A stretch of 64,000 bases of DNA from NCBI RefSeq assembly GCF_004331485.1, contig NZ_SJKD01000015.1, forward strand, positions 84,820-148,819, read 5' to 3'. The translations under genes and the position numbers were made by a program. Shown in pieces: positions 32,969 to 41,739 of this stretch (the first letter of the stretch is position 1; the number at the start of each line of letters is the position of its first letter). Under the pieces are notes generated by a model, which saw only the letters and a list, made by a program, of their open reading frames with translations, made no database searches and had not been told where the DNA came from. Origin of the DNA: Kribbella capetownensis. GTDB taxonomy: Bacteria > Actinomycetota > Actinomycetes > Propionibacteriales > Kribbellaceae.

Positions 32969-33838
32969 TCAGCCGTCGAGGACCTCGCGCAGCCGGACGG
33001 CGAACGAATCCGGGTCGCCGGTCTGGCCGTACTCCCCGCCCAGGAAGCCGCCGTGGTCGCTCGGGAACGCCGTCGGCTCAACTCCAAGGGCATCAGCAAC
33101 GGCCAGCGCGGCGCGTTGCGTGATCAGACCCTCCGACTCGATGCCGTAGGCCATCACTACCTTTGTCGGAGCAGCTTTGATCGCGGCATAGTTGGGCTCG
33201 TATCCGGTGACATTGACGATGTGGCCGTGACCGAGCATCGGATCGTCCCGTGAGCCGTCATCCTCGGTCGGCAACCCGAACTGGGCCGGATCGGGAGCCG
33301 GGCGATCGGACCAATCGGCGGGGACCTCGCCGCTGTGCATGATCAGAGCCAGGAACTTGGCCATCCCCGGGCCCAGGCCATCACGCTCGTAGGTGTCCCG
33401 GACATCGCGGACGGCTGCCAGCGCTGCCGTGCGGTCAGGCAACACCGACACGAGCGGCGGCTCGTGGGCGACGAGCGTGTGAACCACGCCCGGATGCGCC
33501 GCGACGAACGCGAGCATGTTCACCGCGCCACCGCTACTCGCCAGCACATCGACAGGGCCGGGGCCCACGGCGGCCTGAATCACCTGGTGGATGTCGTCGG
33601 CGTGGGTCTCCGGGGTGGGATCCGCATCGGTGGTGAGTTTGCTGCGCTCGCTCTGCCGCGGGTCATAGGTGACCACGATGCGGTCGGTGAAGTGGCCGGC
33701 TAATGTCGTGAACCCGGCGGCGGCCATCGGCGAAGCAACCATCACCAGCGGGAGCTTGTCTGCAACGCTGCCGGCACGGATGTCGTAGATCAGTACGGCG
33801 CCTGGTACGTCGATCGTTCGGGTCGTGGCCTCGGTCAT
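32969..33838 (-). CDS. Alpha/beta hydrolase
   Basis: Protein of 289 residues of the alpha/beta hydrolase fold. VMVASPMAAAGFTTLAGHFT replaces the usual HG oxyanion motif, RIVVTYDPRQSERS is the strand before the cap, and VDVLASSGGAVNMLAFVAAH holds the nucleophile elbow with Ser (ASSGG). The C-terminal SDHGGFLGG supplies the catalytic His. GGGAGA precedes the ATG at 33838. Substrate unknown; related actinobacterial proteins are annotated only as hydrolases. It converges on the other hydrolase gene, 37 bases apart, and has no operon partner. Confidence 0.85.
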   Translation of the reverse strand: MTEATTRTIDVPGAVLIYDIRAGSVADKLPLVMVASPMAAAGFTTLAGHFTDRIVVTYDPRQSERSKLTTDADPTPETHADDIHQVIQAAVGPGPVDVLASSGGAVNMLAFVAAHPGVVHTLVAHEPPLVSVLPDRTAALAAVRDVRDTYERDGLGPGMAKFLALIMHSGEVPADWSDRPAPDPAQFGLPTEDDGSRDDPMLGHGHIVNVTGYEPNYAAIKAAPTKVVMAYGIESEGLITQRAALAVADALGVEPTAFPSDHGGFLGGEYGQTGDPDSFAVRLREVLDG

Positions 33839-33947
33839 CTGGATCTCCCTCTTCCGGGTCGGCTCCATGCTCCCGCGGCACCCCGGTGACGTCGAGGCGC
33901 AGGCGGCGGACTGATCAGATGTCGGAGTTCGCCGCGACCGCGTCAAG

Positions 33948-34471
33948 GTCAAGTACGGCGCAACGGTGGTCCTCCCACTCATCGGCAAGTTCGGTCTGGG
34001 AGCCTGGTCCATCAGCGGAACGATCACGAGGGACGGGAAGCCGGTGTCCTGGGGCGAGGTCGACGACGACGAGTCGATCCGTGCGATTCATCGCGCCCTC
34101 GAGCTGGGTGTGACATTCTTCGACACCGCCGACGCCTACGGCACCGGGCGCAGTGAGCGTGTCCTCGGGCGCGCCTTCGCCGGCCGGCGGGAGCAGGTCG
34201 TCATCGCGACGAAATTCGGCCACATCTACGACGAAACCCGGCGCACGCTCGCCGGCACCGACACATCACCCGACTACATACGCCGCGCCTGCGAGGCGTC
34301 CCTGCGGAGGCTGGACACCGACTACATCGACCTCTACCAACTGCACTGCGGCACCGACTCCGACGCGGAGAGCCTGGTGATCCGTGACGTGCTCGAAGAA
34401 CTGGTCGAGGCGGGCAAGATCCGGGCGTACGGCTGGAGTACGGACGACGTCGCGCAGGCCGAGCTCTTCTC
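33948..34471 (+). pseudogene. Truncated aldo/keto reductase
   Basis: An AKR barrel begins at about 33948 (VKYGATVVLPLIGKFGLGAW), where the normal start codon seems lost (GTC in place of ATG). It includes the catalytic-tetrad Asp and Tyr block LELGVTFFDTADAYGTGRSE, the Lys in VVIATKFGHIYDE, and DTDYIDLYQLH. After DDVAQAELFS the reading leaves the family and becomes the antisense of the next gene. About 150 C-terminal residues with the NADP-binding region are missing, so it should be inactive. Confidence 0.75.
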
Positions 34472-34481
34472 AGGCGGCGTC

Positions 34482-34904
34482 TCAGCCGAGGCCGGACCGG
34501 GCGATGACCTTCGCGATGCTGATCCGAACTGCGGTGAAACCTGTCTGCACGAATGATTCAGCGATCTCCTCTGCGGGTTGCGAGGGGTAGTAGCGGTGAG
34601 CGATACCCACGCCGATGTGTTTGATCTCGTCTGGTTCGGCGGAAATGCGCGCTTCTCCTTCAATGGTGACGAAACTGTAGGGTTGCTGCTCATCGCTGAC
34701 GCAGATTGCGACGCGCTGATCACGGGCCAGGCTTTCGCCTTTCACACTGCCAGCGGACAGGGCGAAGGCGAGTTCGTCGCCGTCGAGGATGAAGCAAACC
34801 GGGGTGACATGGGGTCGCCCGTCGACGCGGGTCAGGGCCAGGTGGGCAAGCCGTGTTCCCGCCGTAACGAAAGATCGCCATTCATAGTCGCTCATCGTTG
34901 TCAT
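34482..34904 (-). CDS. PPOX-class F420-dependent oxidoreductase-like protein
   Basis: Protein of 140 residues with the split-barrel fold of pyridoxamine-5'-phosphate-oxidase-like F420 proteins. The family start RLAHLALTRVDGRPHVTPVC is followed by FILDGDELAFALSAGSVKG and QQPYSFVTIEGEARI. Members reduce biliverdin or other cofactors or substrates; the substrate here is unknown. AAAGGA precedes the chosen ATG at 34904; an ATG at 34922 is possible. Its 3' end is where the aldo/keto reductase gene is cut off, so a rearrangement joined these two pieces. Confidence 0.8.
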   Translation of the reverse strand: MTTMSDYEWRSFVTAGTRLAHLALTRVDGRPHVTPVCFILDGDELAFALSAGSVKGESLARDQRVAICVSDEQQPYSFVTIEGEARISAEPDEIKHIGVGIAHRYYPSQPAEEIAESFVQTGFTAVRISIAKVIARSGLG

Positions 34905-35306
34905 TCGCGTATTTCCTTTCATCTCGACTCGCGATCCGCGTTAACCGTGACGCTGGGTGGAGCGGCGAGAGCCGGTGTGACGGTCGCGCTTCCTCGGTTG
35001 TCGTACGTCGCGTGTTCCTCACGTTAGATCCGCATTCCGATCGAGAAAAACGACTCTTTCCGATCAATTCGATCGCCAGCACTGATACTGGGCTCGGACG
35101 ACCCGACCAGGCACCTCGGCTGGCGGCGCCCGAGGGCCCTGCAGCCAGACCGGTTGGAGGCCTGACATGCCGAGACCCCTCTGGCGATCGGAGCTGGGGG
35201 AAGGTCTCCACCCTGGGTCGCTGAGACCGACGACCGCGGCGAGCCGCTCAACCACAAGGCGCAAGCGAAGTAGAGCGCTGCTGGACAGGCTCCACGTCCC
35301 TCCGCT
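34905..35306. other. Spacer, no gene seen
   Basis: 402 bases with a relatively AT-rich stretch near 35040-35080 but no ORF resembling a family, no clear hairpin and no repeat that I could find. Confidence 0.4.
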
Positions 35307-36734
35307 CTACGCCGCTTTTAGGTCGAGGCCGATGCCGGATGGGGTTAGGAGGGTCAGCTGGTTGTGGTCGATGGTGTAGGTGACTGCGGGGCCGAGGGTT
35401 GCCAGGATTGCGGCTTGCAGCGGGGCGGTTTCGGGTGGGCAGGCGCGGTTGGTGGTGGTGAGGTTGGCGAAGGTCAGTTCTGTGTTGTTGCGGGTGACGG
35501 TGCCGGAGAGTTCGTTGCATCCGCTCCAGCCGGTCAGGCGCCCGCCGTCGAACCTGATCCATGCTTGCTCGGCGTGATGGTGGTGTTGGCGCAGATCGGC
35601 GTTGGTGATGGTGGTGACGACCTCCCACCTGATCCCGTCCAGCGGGAAGTCGGGTTCGGCGATCGTCCGGTCCAGCAGCGTGATCGTCGTACCGCCTGAG
35701 GCGAGGGTGAGCTCGTCACCGTTCAGCCGCCAGGAGGGTTTGCTCGTCAGGAACGTCTTCAACCACTCCTCCTGGTCCCGAAGCGGCGGTTGGCAGCCGA
35801 CCTGGGTGCCGCCGAGTCCGTCGATCCACAGGCGCCCGTCGGTCAGCAGTTCGCCGGCCGCGACGGCTGTGCCCATGCTGTTGCAGCCGACATGCGCCCG
35901 TACGACGTCCCACACCCGTGGCCCGTCAGCATTCTTGTTGGGCGCTCGCGCGAACCCGAGCCGGATACGCGTGTTCGGCACCAGCCGCCTGGGTTCGCCA
36001 TCCTCAGTGACTGCGGTGGACAGGTACGCCTCGCCGATCGGCGTACTGGTTGATCCGTCCAGAACCGCGATCGCGGATCTGAACTCGTGCAGTCGGTCCA
36101 GGAGTACGTCGGGTCCACCCGCCGCCTGGTCCTGGATACCCGAGCGATGCAGGCTCAGCCGACCGTCCGGCTCGACGCGGACCATCGTGCTGGCTCCGTA
36201 TGCGGCGGCCGGCGTACGGAGGTGGTCGGCGTCGATGATCACAGTGTCGGTCGGAAACCGCGCACGGGCTTCGCTGGCAGAGGCGGCCGGAGCTTCGCTG
36301 GTTCGGTTGGCGCTACTTCCGTACAGGAAGGGAAAGGTCAGCCAGAGCAGCGCCAGTGGACCCCAGTATCCGTCGAAGAACACCACCCAGCCGTCCTTGA
36401 TGGCCGGCGCCAGCCATTCGGGCATCGTCGGGTCCGACCGGATTGGCGCCAGTACGGCGATTCGCTCGGCGAGCGCGAAGTCGATCGCGGCGAGAGTGTC
36501 GGTCCCGAGGTCGAGGTAGCGGAACAGCTGATCGTGCGCGGCTTCCGAGTGGACCGAGATTCCGACCGGCTGGTCGACGGGGCGACCTTTCAGGAGGTTC
36601 ACCGCACGGGCATCGCGAGCCACCACGCCGTACGTCATCGGACTGGGATTGGTCACGACGACAGCCCCACCCCCGCGCAGCACCTCGATCGCGTGCAGTT
36701 GCGCCCGATCGAGCTCAGGCAACGACTCCATCAT
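35307..36734 (-). CDS. YrdC/Sua5-like domain fused to two META domains
   Basis: Protein of about 475 residues with an unusual architecture. Residues about 5-200 look like the YrdC/Sua5 (threonylcarbamoyl-AMP synthase) fold: VLRGGGAVVVTNPSPMTYGV, LLKGRPVDQPVGISVHS, PFLYGSSANRTSEAPA and STMVRVEPDGRLSLHRSG. Two META (HslJ-like) domains follow, at about 205-335 (STAVTEDGEPRRLVPNTRIR, AHVGCNSMG) and about 340-475 (SGCNELSGT, ACPPETAPLQ). No signal peptide is visible, although META proteins are often exported. The start is uncertain (ATG at 36734 or 36731, weak ribosome binding sites). Confidence 0.75.
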   Translation of the reverse strand: MMESLPELDRAQLHAIEVLRGGGAVVVTNPSPMTYGVVARDARAVNLLKGRPVDQPVGISVHSEAAHDQLFRYLDLGTDTLAAIDFALAERIAVLAPIRSDPTMPEWLAPAIKDGWVVFFDGYWGPLALLWLTFPFLYGSSANRTSEAPAASASEARARFPTDTVIIDADHLRTPAAAYGASTMVRVEPDGRLSLHRSGIQDQAAGGPDVLLDRLHEFRSAIAVLDGSTSTPIGEAYLSTAVTEDGEPRRLVPNTRIRLGFARAPNKNADGPRVWDVVRAHVGCNSMGTAVAAGELLTDGRLWIDGLGGTQVGCQPPLRDQEEWLKTFLTSKPSWRLNGDELTLASGGTTITLLDRTIAEPDFPLDGIRWEVVTTITNADLRQHHHHAEQAWIRFDGGRLTGWSGCNELSGTVTRNNTELTFANLTTTNRACPPETAPLQAAILATLGPAVTYTIDHNQLTLLTPSGIGLDLKAA

Positions 36735-36769
36735 TTCGCAAGTATCCGCCGGGTGACGGCCGGCGGCGA

Positions 36770-36822
36770 GATTGCAACTTGATGCAATCGAGTGGTGTCC
36801 GATAGTCACAATGTGTCACTAT
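36770..36822. promoter_or_regulatory. Two inverted repeats between divergent units
   Basis: GATTGCA-N6-TGCAATC (36770-36789) is perfect. ATAGTCACA-ATG-TGTCACTAT (36802-36822) has one mismatched pair. They lie 36-90 bases from the YrdC-META start and about 100 bases before the rightward operon, whose likely -10 is TATAGT at 36883. Confidence 0.5.
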
Positions 36823-36922
36823 GCGGCTTGGCGTTGGCCAGATCACACACAGATTGTCAGCGAATGGTAACCCTTAGCCATCTATAGTCAGGTGCTGGCA
36901 GTCGACACGGGGGAAGACGAAC

Positions 36923-37078
36923 ATGTCGGTCGGTCGAACGTCGGTCGGTTCGGCGCCTGCAGCGGGACTGATCCTGGGATCGGCCGCCTGCGACGGTGCG
37001 GGCGTGCGGTACTCGGCCGCCGCGGAGACTGAGTCCGCGGCGTGCACGGTCACCTACGACAGGGCCCCGGCGCGCTGA
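36923..37078 (+). CDS. Short secreted/lipoprotein-like ORF
   Basis: 51 codons beginning MSVGRTSVGSAPAAGLILGS and continuing AACDG, which resembles a lipoprotein signal with a lipobox Cys at 23. The remaining 28 residues are Ala-rich. GGGGGAAG precedes the ATG, and the stop lies one base before the ATG of the next gene, so it could be the first cistron of the operon or a leader. It is too short to be a typical lipoprotein and may be a remnant. Confidence 0.45.
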   Translation: MSVGRTSVGSAPAAGLILGSAACDGAGVRYSAAAETESAACTVTYDRAPAR

Positions 37079-37079
37079 C

Positions 37080-37415
37080 ATGGCCGAGGCATCAGACACG
37101 GCTGGTGGCGGCAGTGTGCCGCATCCGCTGCACGCCTACCTCACCACGCTTTTGAAGCGGGTCGGCACCATCCAGACCAGGCTGCAGAACAAGCAGCAGA
37201 AGCCGGCGACCGCGATCTCCGACGGCACCGCCTGGGTCAGTACTGCGGCGACCCTGTGGGCCGGCGAGTTCACCCCACGCTCCACCACGTACATCACGGG
37301 CGTGGGTTCCCTGGACGACGACCTGCAGGATCTGCTGCGCCGTACGCCGGCCACCTGCACCGAGGACGAGGCCACCCGGTGGCGGGCCAAGCTCGGCGGG
37401 CACCATGGCGCGTAA
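37080..37415 (+). CDS. WXG100-like small helical protein
   Basis: Protein of 111 residues. The N-terminal half is a long helix (HPLHAYLTTLLKRVGTIQTR), a WAG turn at residues 60-62 matches the WXG position, and a second helix follows (SLDDDLQDLLRR). Length and shape resemble WXG100/ESX-type secretion substrates, but the similarity is only structural in feel, and I give it as inference. It overlaps the next gene by 11 bases and lies one base after the short upstream ORF, so the four ORFs at 36923-40337 form one operon. Confidence 0.55.
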   Translation: MAEASDTAGGGSVPHPLHAYLTTLLKRVGTIQTRLQNKQQKPATAISDGTAWVSTAATLWAGEFTPRSTTYITGVGSLDDDLQDLLRRTPATCTEDEATRWRAKLGGHHGA

Positions 37416-39549
37416 GGACGAAGGCGGCCGCCACTCCAGCCTCGCGGACGGCTTCTGCATGATCGACCCCGTTGTTCTGGGCGGCGTCATCAACGATCTG
37501 GCCACCATGGAGGCGGCGATCGGCACCGAACTCAAGGGATTGAAAGCCGAGTTCGACAAGGTCGGAGTCTCCACCCACCCGATCACGAACCTCACCAACG
37601 TCGGCCTGTGGCTGCACGACCAACTCCCGATGCTGCGCCGCCGTCACGCGGCCGCCGTACTGCTCGAGTCCCAAGGCATGCAGGTCTCTGCTGGCACCAC
37701 GATGCTGTCGATGCCTGAAGACCCGACCACCGCGACGAAGCAGGCCGTCGACCTGGCGGTGAAGAACGTCCGCGCCGCGCTCAACGGCAAGCCACCCGGC
37801 CGCGACAGCGTGGTCGCCGCGATCAGGGCGATCGAGCGGATCCGCAACACCAAGGGGCGGCTCAGCCCCGACGACCTGCTGTTCCTGCAGAGCTTCTACA
37901 CCGGTCTCGGCAAGGACGTCTACAAGGTCCCGGACTACCTGAAGGACGACAAGAACTGGATCGCCCCCACCAGAACGACGTACATGCCGGGCGAGATCGT
38001 CCCGACGGCGATCGATGCGAAGACCCGCGCTGCCCTGGCCGCGTCCGTGGTCGGCGGCCTCCTGACGCTGTCGGACGAACGCCGCGGCGGCGGCTGGAAC
38101 CGGCTGCCCGAGTTCGTTCGTGAGGCGGCGTCCGACCCATGGCACTATCCGATGTCGACCTCGGCAATGGGTGGCCAGAAGGCACAGGAACTCGCGGCGT
38201 TCCTTGCCAACAGCAATGGTCAGGATCAAGCCGGTACCGTGCTCAGCAAGCGCCTGGCCATCACCGTCTCCGAGTCGGCCGAGGCGCTGCGGTCGATCCA
38301 TCCGCCGGTCAACGACGAGATCGGCAAGACGTTCCTCACACTCGCCGGCCGCAACGAGAAGGCGATGCACGATCTACTGACCAACCAGGGTATGGGGGTT
38401 CCCGCCGACGGCGACGCCGATGTCTTCGCCGGGTACAAGGGCGCGAAGGAATTTCTCACCCCGCTGGTCACCTACGCATGGAGCGACGACGGGAAAGCCG
38501 CATCCTCGGTCTTCGACTGGATCGCGGACGCGAAGCAATCGACGGATCCCCAGCGACGGACTCTGGCCACCGAGGCGATGCAGGGCCTGGTCACGACCCT
38601 GGCCGATCCGGCCGTCCTGAACCAGGCTCTGGACACAGAGTGGTCCGGGCGCGAGGCGGTGGGCGTGGTCAATCCAGAGATAGCCCGCAGCCTCGCTCAC
38701 GACACCGCGGCCTTCCTCAAAGAGTTCTCCGACCCCGCGGCCGACCTGTTCACCACCGACGCCAAAGGAATGACGGACGGTCAGAAGGTCACGGCCCGAT
38801 TCTTCACCTTGGTCGCGACCGACCCGACCGCGGCGGAAGCTCTGGCCGCCTCGATCTACAGGTACAACGTCGACGGTATCCACGACGAGTTGGCCCACCC
38901 CGGCCACGTCCTCGATCACGCCCACCGTGCCGCGCAACTCGACATCATGCTCGACTCCGCCCTGAACAACGTGGCGCTCGAACGCACCGACGACAAAGAA
39001 CTGGCGGCCGCGGAAGCCAACGCCATTCGTGGCAAGGCGCTCGGCATCGTCAGCCAGTTTCTCGGCAAGGGCACTGACCAACTGCTCGGCGAGGTGAAGA
39101 AGGAACTCCCCAGCATCCCAGGGGTGGATCCTGTCGACATCGCCGACCGCATCCTCGGCCGCTTCATCGGATCCGACACCGAGCCTGTCGAGCCACAGCA
39201 GATCAAAACCGAGGGTCTCAACACCCGCGCCACCGGAGCGCCACTGCTGCTGATCCGCTACAACATCACCCAGGCCCTGGTCGAGTCAGGACAACTCGAT
39301 GTCAACGACCTTCCAGAAGCCATCCGGTCGTCCGATGTCCCACCCCGGCTCAAGTCGCCCGCAGAGTTCCGGCCGAGTCAGTACAACGATCTCGCCGACA
39401 CCTACAAGACAGCGACCGGCACGCTACCTGGTGGGAAGAGCCTCGAGGACGACTATCTGAAGGCCTACACAGAAATTACTGCGCTGGACCAGGACAAGTA
39501 TCGTGCCGACAGTCGTGATGGGCTCAAGAACAAACTCGGGATCAGCTGA
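37405..39549 (+). CDS. Large helical protein of unknown function, ESX-associated type
   Basis: Protein of 714 residues with no signal peptide and a predominantly helical, alanine-rich composition. Segments such as RRGGGWNRLPEFVREAASDP, ASVVGGLLTLSDERRGGG and MLDSALNNVALERTDDKELA are reminiscent of the long actinobacterial proteins annotated as TPR-repeat-region or polymorphic-toxin-like, often found with WXG100 partners. I cannot identify a catalytic domain. It overlaps the WXG-like gene by 11 bases and is followed by a lipoprotein gene two bases later. The operon suggests a shared envelope or secretion role; a large extracellular effector or structural protein is possible. Confidence 0.7.
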   Translation: MARKDEGGRHSSLADGFCMIDPVVLGGVINDLATMEAAIGTELKGLKAEFDKVGVSTHPITNLTNVGLWLHDQLPMLRRRHAAAVLLESQGMQVSAGTTMLSMPEDPTTATKQAVDLAVKNVRAALNGKPPGRDSVVAAIRAIERIRNTKGRLSPDDLLFLQSFYTGLGKDVYKVPDYLKDDKNWIAPTRTTYMPGEIVPTAIDAKTRAALAASVVGGLLTLSDERRGGGWNRLPEFVREAASDPWHYPMSTSAMGGQKAQELAAFLANSNGQDQAGTVLSKRLAITVSESAEALRSIHPPVNDEIGKTFLTLAGRNEKAMHDLLTNQGMGVPADGDADVFAGYKGAKEFLTPLVTYAWSDDGKAASSVFDWIADAKQSTDPQRRTLATEAMQGLVTTLADPAVLNQALDTEWSGREAVGVVNPEIARSLAHDTAAFLKEFSDPAADLFTTDAKGMTDGQKVTARFFTLVATDPTAAEALAASIYRYNVDGIHDELAHPGHVLDHAHRAAQLDIMLDSALNNVALERTDDKELAAAEANAIRGKALGIVSQFLGKGTDQLLGEVKKELPSIPGVDPVDIADRILGRFIGSDTEPVEPQQIKTEGLNTRATGAPLLLIRYNITQALVESGQLDVNDLPEAIRSSDVPPRLKSPAEFRPSQYNDLADTYKTATGTLPGGKSLEDDYLKAYTEITALDQDKYRADSRDGLKNKLGIS

Positions 39550-39551
39550 CC

Positions 39552-40337
39552 ATGAACCTGACCGAACTGCGGGCGGCGGGCCGCGCCGTTGCCCTGGCTG
39601 TTGCTGTCGGCGCGGCCCTGAGTGGATGCTCGCTGTTCGCGTCCGACAAGGCAGCTGAAGAAACACCGGTCGGCTACCCGCGGTCCTGGATCTGGCAGAC
39701 CGCGACCGGGATCTCGGTGCAATCCGACCAGGCCAAAACAGTCCGGGGCTGGGTCGAGTCGCAGACCCTGTATCAGGACTCCCTCGTCTCCTACCCAGGC
39801 TTCGCCGACGCGACCTCGCCCGAACTCCTCAGCGGTATGACGGCGGCGGCGAACGGACCCGCAAAAGGTGGGGGCACCGATCGCTACCTCATCCGAACCC
39901 TCACGGTGCGAGACGGCGAGCTCCGCGCCAGCCTGTGTTCGGACCGCTGGGACGAGTTCGGCTTTGACGCCGACGGCTCCTTCGTCGACGCCGGCACCGC
40001 TCTCGCAGTACGCGATCTCGTCATGCGCAAGTCCAACACCAGCGGCGCCACTCCGAGCGCGGCCTTCGCCCAGAGCCTGACCGACGACCAGCCGACGCCT
40101 GCCCCAGTGGGACGACTGCCCTACGACACGTGGCTCAAAGGGCCCACCACCAACGTTTTCGGCGGATGGATCGCTGTCGCCTGGGACGTCAGCGTGACAC
40201 CACCCAGCGAATGCATTGCATGGTTCAAACGCAACCATCCTCAACTCGGCTACCCCACCGGCTACACCGACGACAAGCGACCCAACCGCCCCGCAACACC
40301 CCCTCCCCCAACGCTTCCAGCCAGCCCGGGCTGGTAG
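39552..40337 (+). CDS. Putative lipoprotein of the WXG-like operon
   Basis: Protein of 261 residues with an N-terminal signal peptide (GRAVALAVAVGAALSG) and lipobox LSGC at about residue 24. The mature domain is unrecognised: SWIWQTATGISVQSDQAKTV near the start, a middle RTLTVRDGELRASLC, and a Pro-rich disordered tail (PATPPPPTLPASPGW). It begins two bases after the stop of the large helical protein and is the last gene of the operon. It would sit on the outer face of the membrane, facing any product exported by the upstream genes. Confidence 0.7.
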   Translation: MNLTELRAAGRAVALAVAVGAALSGCSLFASDKAAEETPVGYPRSWIWQTATGISVQSDQAKTVRGWVESQTLYQDSLVSYPGFADATSPELLSGMTAAANGPAKGGGTDRYLIRTLTVRDGELRASLCSDRWDEFGFDADGSFVDAGTALAVRDLVMRKSNTSGATPSAAFAQSLTDDQPTPAPVGRLPYDTWLKGPTTNVFGGWIAVAWDVSVTPPSECIAWFKRNHPQLGYPTGYTDDKRPNRPATPPPPTLPASPGW

Positions 40338-40555
40338 CCACCGCGAGCGGACGCCCGCCACGGTCAGCCGCGAATTGTCGCAAGGTCGGAACAGGAGGGC
40401 GGGCGAATGCCGGCGTCGTGGCGCCAGTCGTGGCGCCAGATGGAATCAAGTAGTGGTGGCACAGCGGCCAGCTTGGGTCCAGATGTGACCTCACCGTTCT
40501 CGACAATCCATCGCAGGTCGTAGCAGGCGCGGTACGACGGCGGCCCACGAGTCGC

Positions 40556-40744
40556 TCAGGTGCCGCTCCTCTTCTCGACCGTGAATCCCAGCTTGCCGAG
40601 GACCTTCACCGCACCGGTCTTTCCGCCTTCGAAGTCGGCCGGGGCGAGACTTGTCCCGGTGGCGAGCTCGTACGCGGCACCGGATTCCAGTCGATCGAGT
40701 ACGCCATTCAGCCCTCCAACTGCTCGTTCCATCTGACCAAACAT
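40556..40744 (-). CDS. Small hypothetical protein
   Basis: 62 residues from the ATG at 40744: GQMERAVGGLNGVLDRLESG, then a short acidic and glycine-rich stretch ending LGKLGFTVEKRSG. I recognise no family. The ribosome binding site is weak. It lies 36 bases after the acetyltransferase gene in the same direction, and the frame is open further upstream inside that gene. It may be a gene remnant. Confidence 0.4.
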   Translation of the reverse strand: MFGQMERAVGGLNGVLDRLESGAAYELATGTSLAPADFEGGKTGAVKVLGKLGFTVEKRSGT

Positions 40745-40779
40745 GGCGGCGCACGGACCGGAGCGGCGGCTGACGGAGA

Positions 40780-41739
40780 TTACGAGCCGGACTGGCGACC
40801 TCGCTCGATCCCGTACAGGTGCATTGCGAGACCGCGATAGTGCTGCACGCCGGGCGCACGGGTCATCCCGATCCGCTCGAAGGTCGCGGCCCCTCGCCTG
40901 TTGCCGGGGAGCACGAGACCATGGATCGCGGTTGCCCCGGTCAACTGGAACGCGTACTGGATCACAGCCTGTCCGGCCTCGGCAGCCAGGCCTTGCCCAA
41001 CCGCTTGCGGCGCCAGTGCGCCCGATATGAGCAGGCGGCGGGTCCCCGACCACGTCAGCTCGAGCAGGGCGACTCCTCCGACCAGAGCGCCTGAATCGAC
41101 CAACTCCACCGCCCAGCGGCCCTGCGGGTGCCGAAGCTGGTCTGCCTGAGCGATCCAGCTGTCGAGGAGGCGCGTCATGGACCGCTGGTCCTCGACCTTT
41201 CCGGTGGCGGGTCGCATCAGGCAATCCACGGCCTCGTCACCGTAGACAGACAGCGCGCTGCCGGTGTCGCTCAGCATCCACGGACGCAGCCGCAGCCGAT
41301 TGCTGACGATCTGCTCGACCGCGATGGCAGACTCGCCGGCGATCGGCGGACGGCCATGTCGTCTCGGCGGCCGTGGCCGGAGGGGCGCGGAGGTCCTGAG
41401 ATCGTCGTACGCCGGGTGGTCGCGAAGGAAGGCACTGACGAAGCTGCAGGACGATGTCACGGTCCCGCCCGCGCTGCGAATGGCATCGAGCGCCGCGGCC
41501 ACCAGCCCACCCGCGACACCCCTGCCGCGCCGTTCGGGCAGCACGAACGTGTGTCGAAGGTCGAAGTGCCGCCCGGCCCGAGCGTAGGCAAGGATTCCTA
41601 TCGTTTCACCGCACCCGACCGCTTCGAACTGGGACGAGATCGAGTTGATGAGCACGTGTACCGAGTCGTTCGATGCCGACTGGGTTCGCTTTGTCACCTG
41701 GGCCGCCCTCGACGCCCCGGTCACGTTCTCAGTAGTCAT
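40780..41739 (-). CDS. Double-GNAT acetyltransferase
   Basis: Protein of 319 residues made of two GNAT folds. The first (about 30-120) is the short COG2388-type module: GILAYARAGRHFDLRHTFVL and ERRGRGVAGGLVAAALDAIR, with the Q/RxxGxG acetyl-CoA loop. An Arg/Pro-rich linker (RPRPPRRHGRPP) follows. The second (about 145-310) is RimJ-like: VSNRLRLRPWMLSDTGSALS, SGALAPQAVGQGLAAEAGQA and LVLPGNRRGAATFERIGM. Such tandem fusions usually acetylate a small amine or a protein N-terminus; the substrate is unknown. It overlaps the upstream TraR/DksA-like gene by 11 bases, so both are probably cotranscribed. Confidence 0.82.
   Translation of the reverse strand: MTTENVTGASRAAQVTKRTQSASNDSVHVLINSISSQFEAVGCGETIGILAYARAGRHFDLRHTFVLPERRGRGVAGGLVAAALDAIRSAGGTVTSSCSFVSAFLRDHPAYDDLRTSAPLRPRPPRRHGRPPIAGESAIAVEQIVSNRLRLRPWMLSDTGSALSVYGDEAVDCLMRPATGKVEDQRSMTRLLDSWIAQADQLRHPQGRWAVELVDSGALVGGVALLELTWSGTRRLLISGALAPQAVGQGLAAEAGQAVIQYAFQLTGATAIHGLVLPGNRRGAATFERIGMTRAPGVQHYRGLAMHLYGIERGRQSGS

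Noticed and set aside
40391..40445. Short direct repeat GTGGCGCCAG near 40420
   Set aside because: Only two copies of ten bases with a two-base spacer; not enough to call a repeat element.
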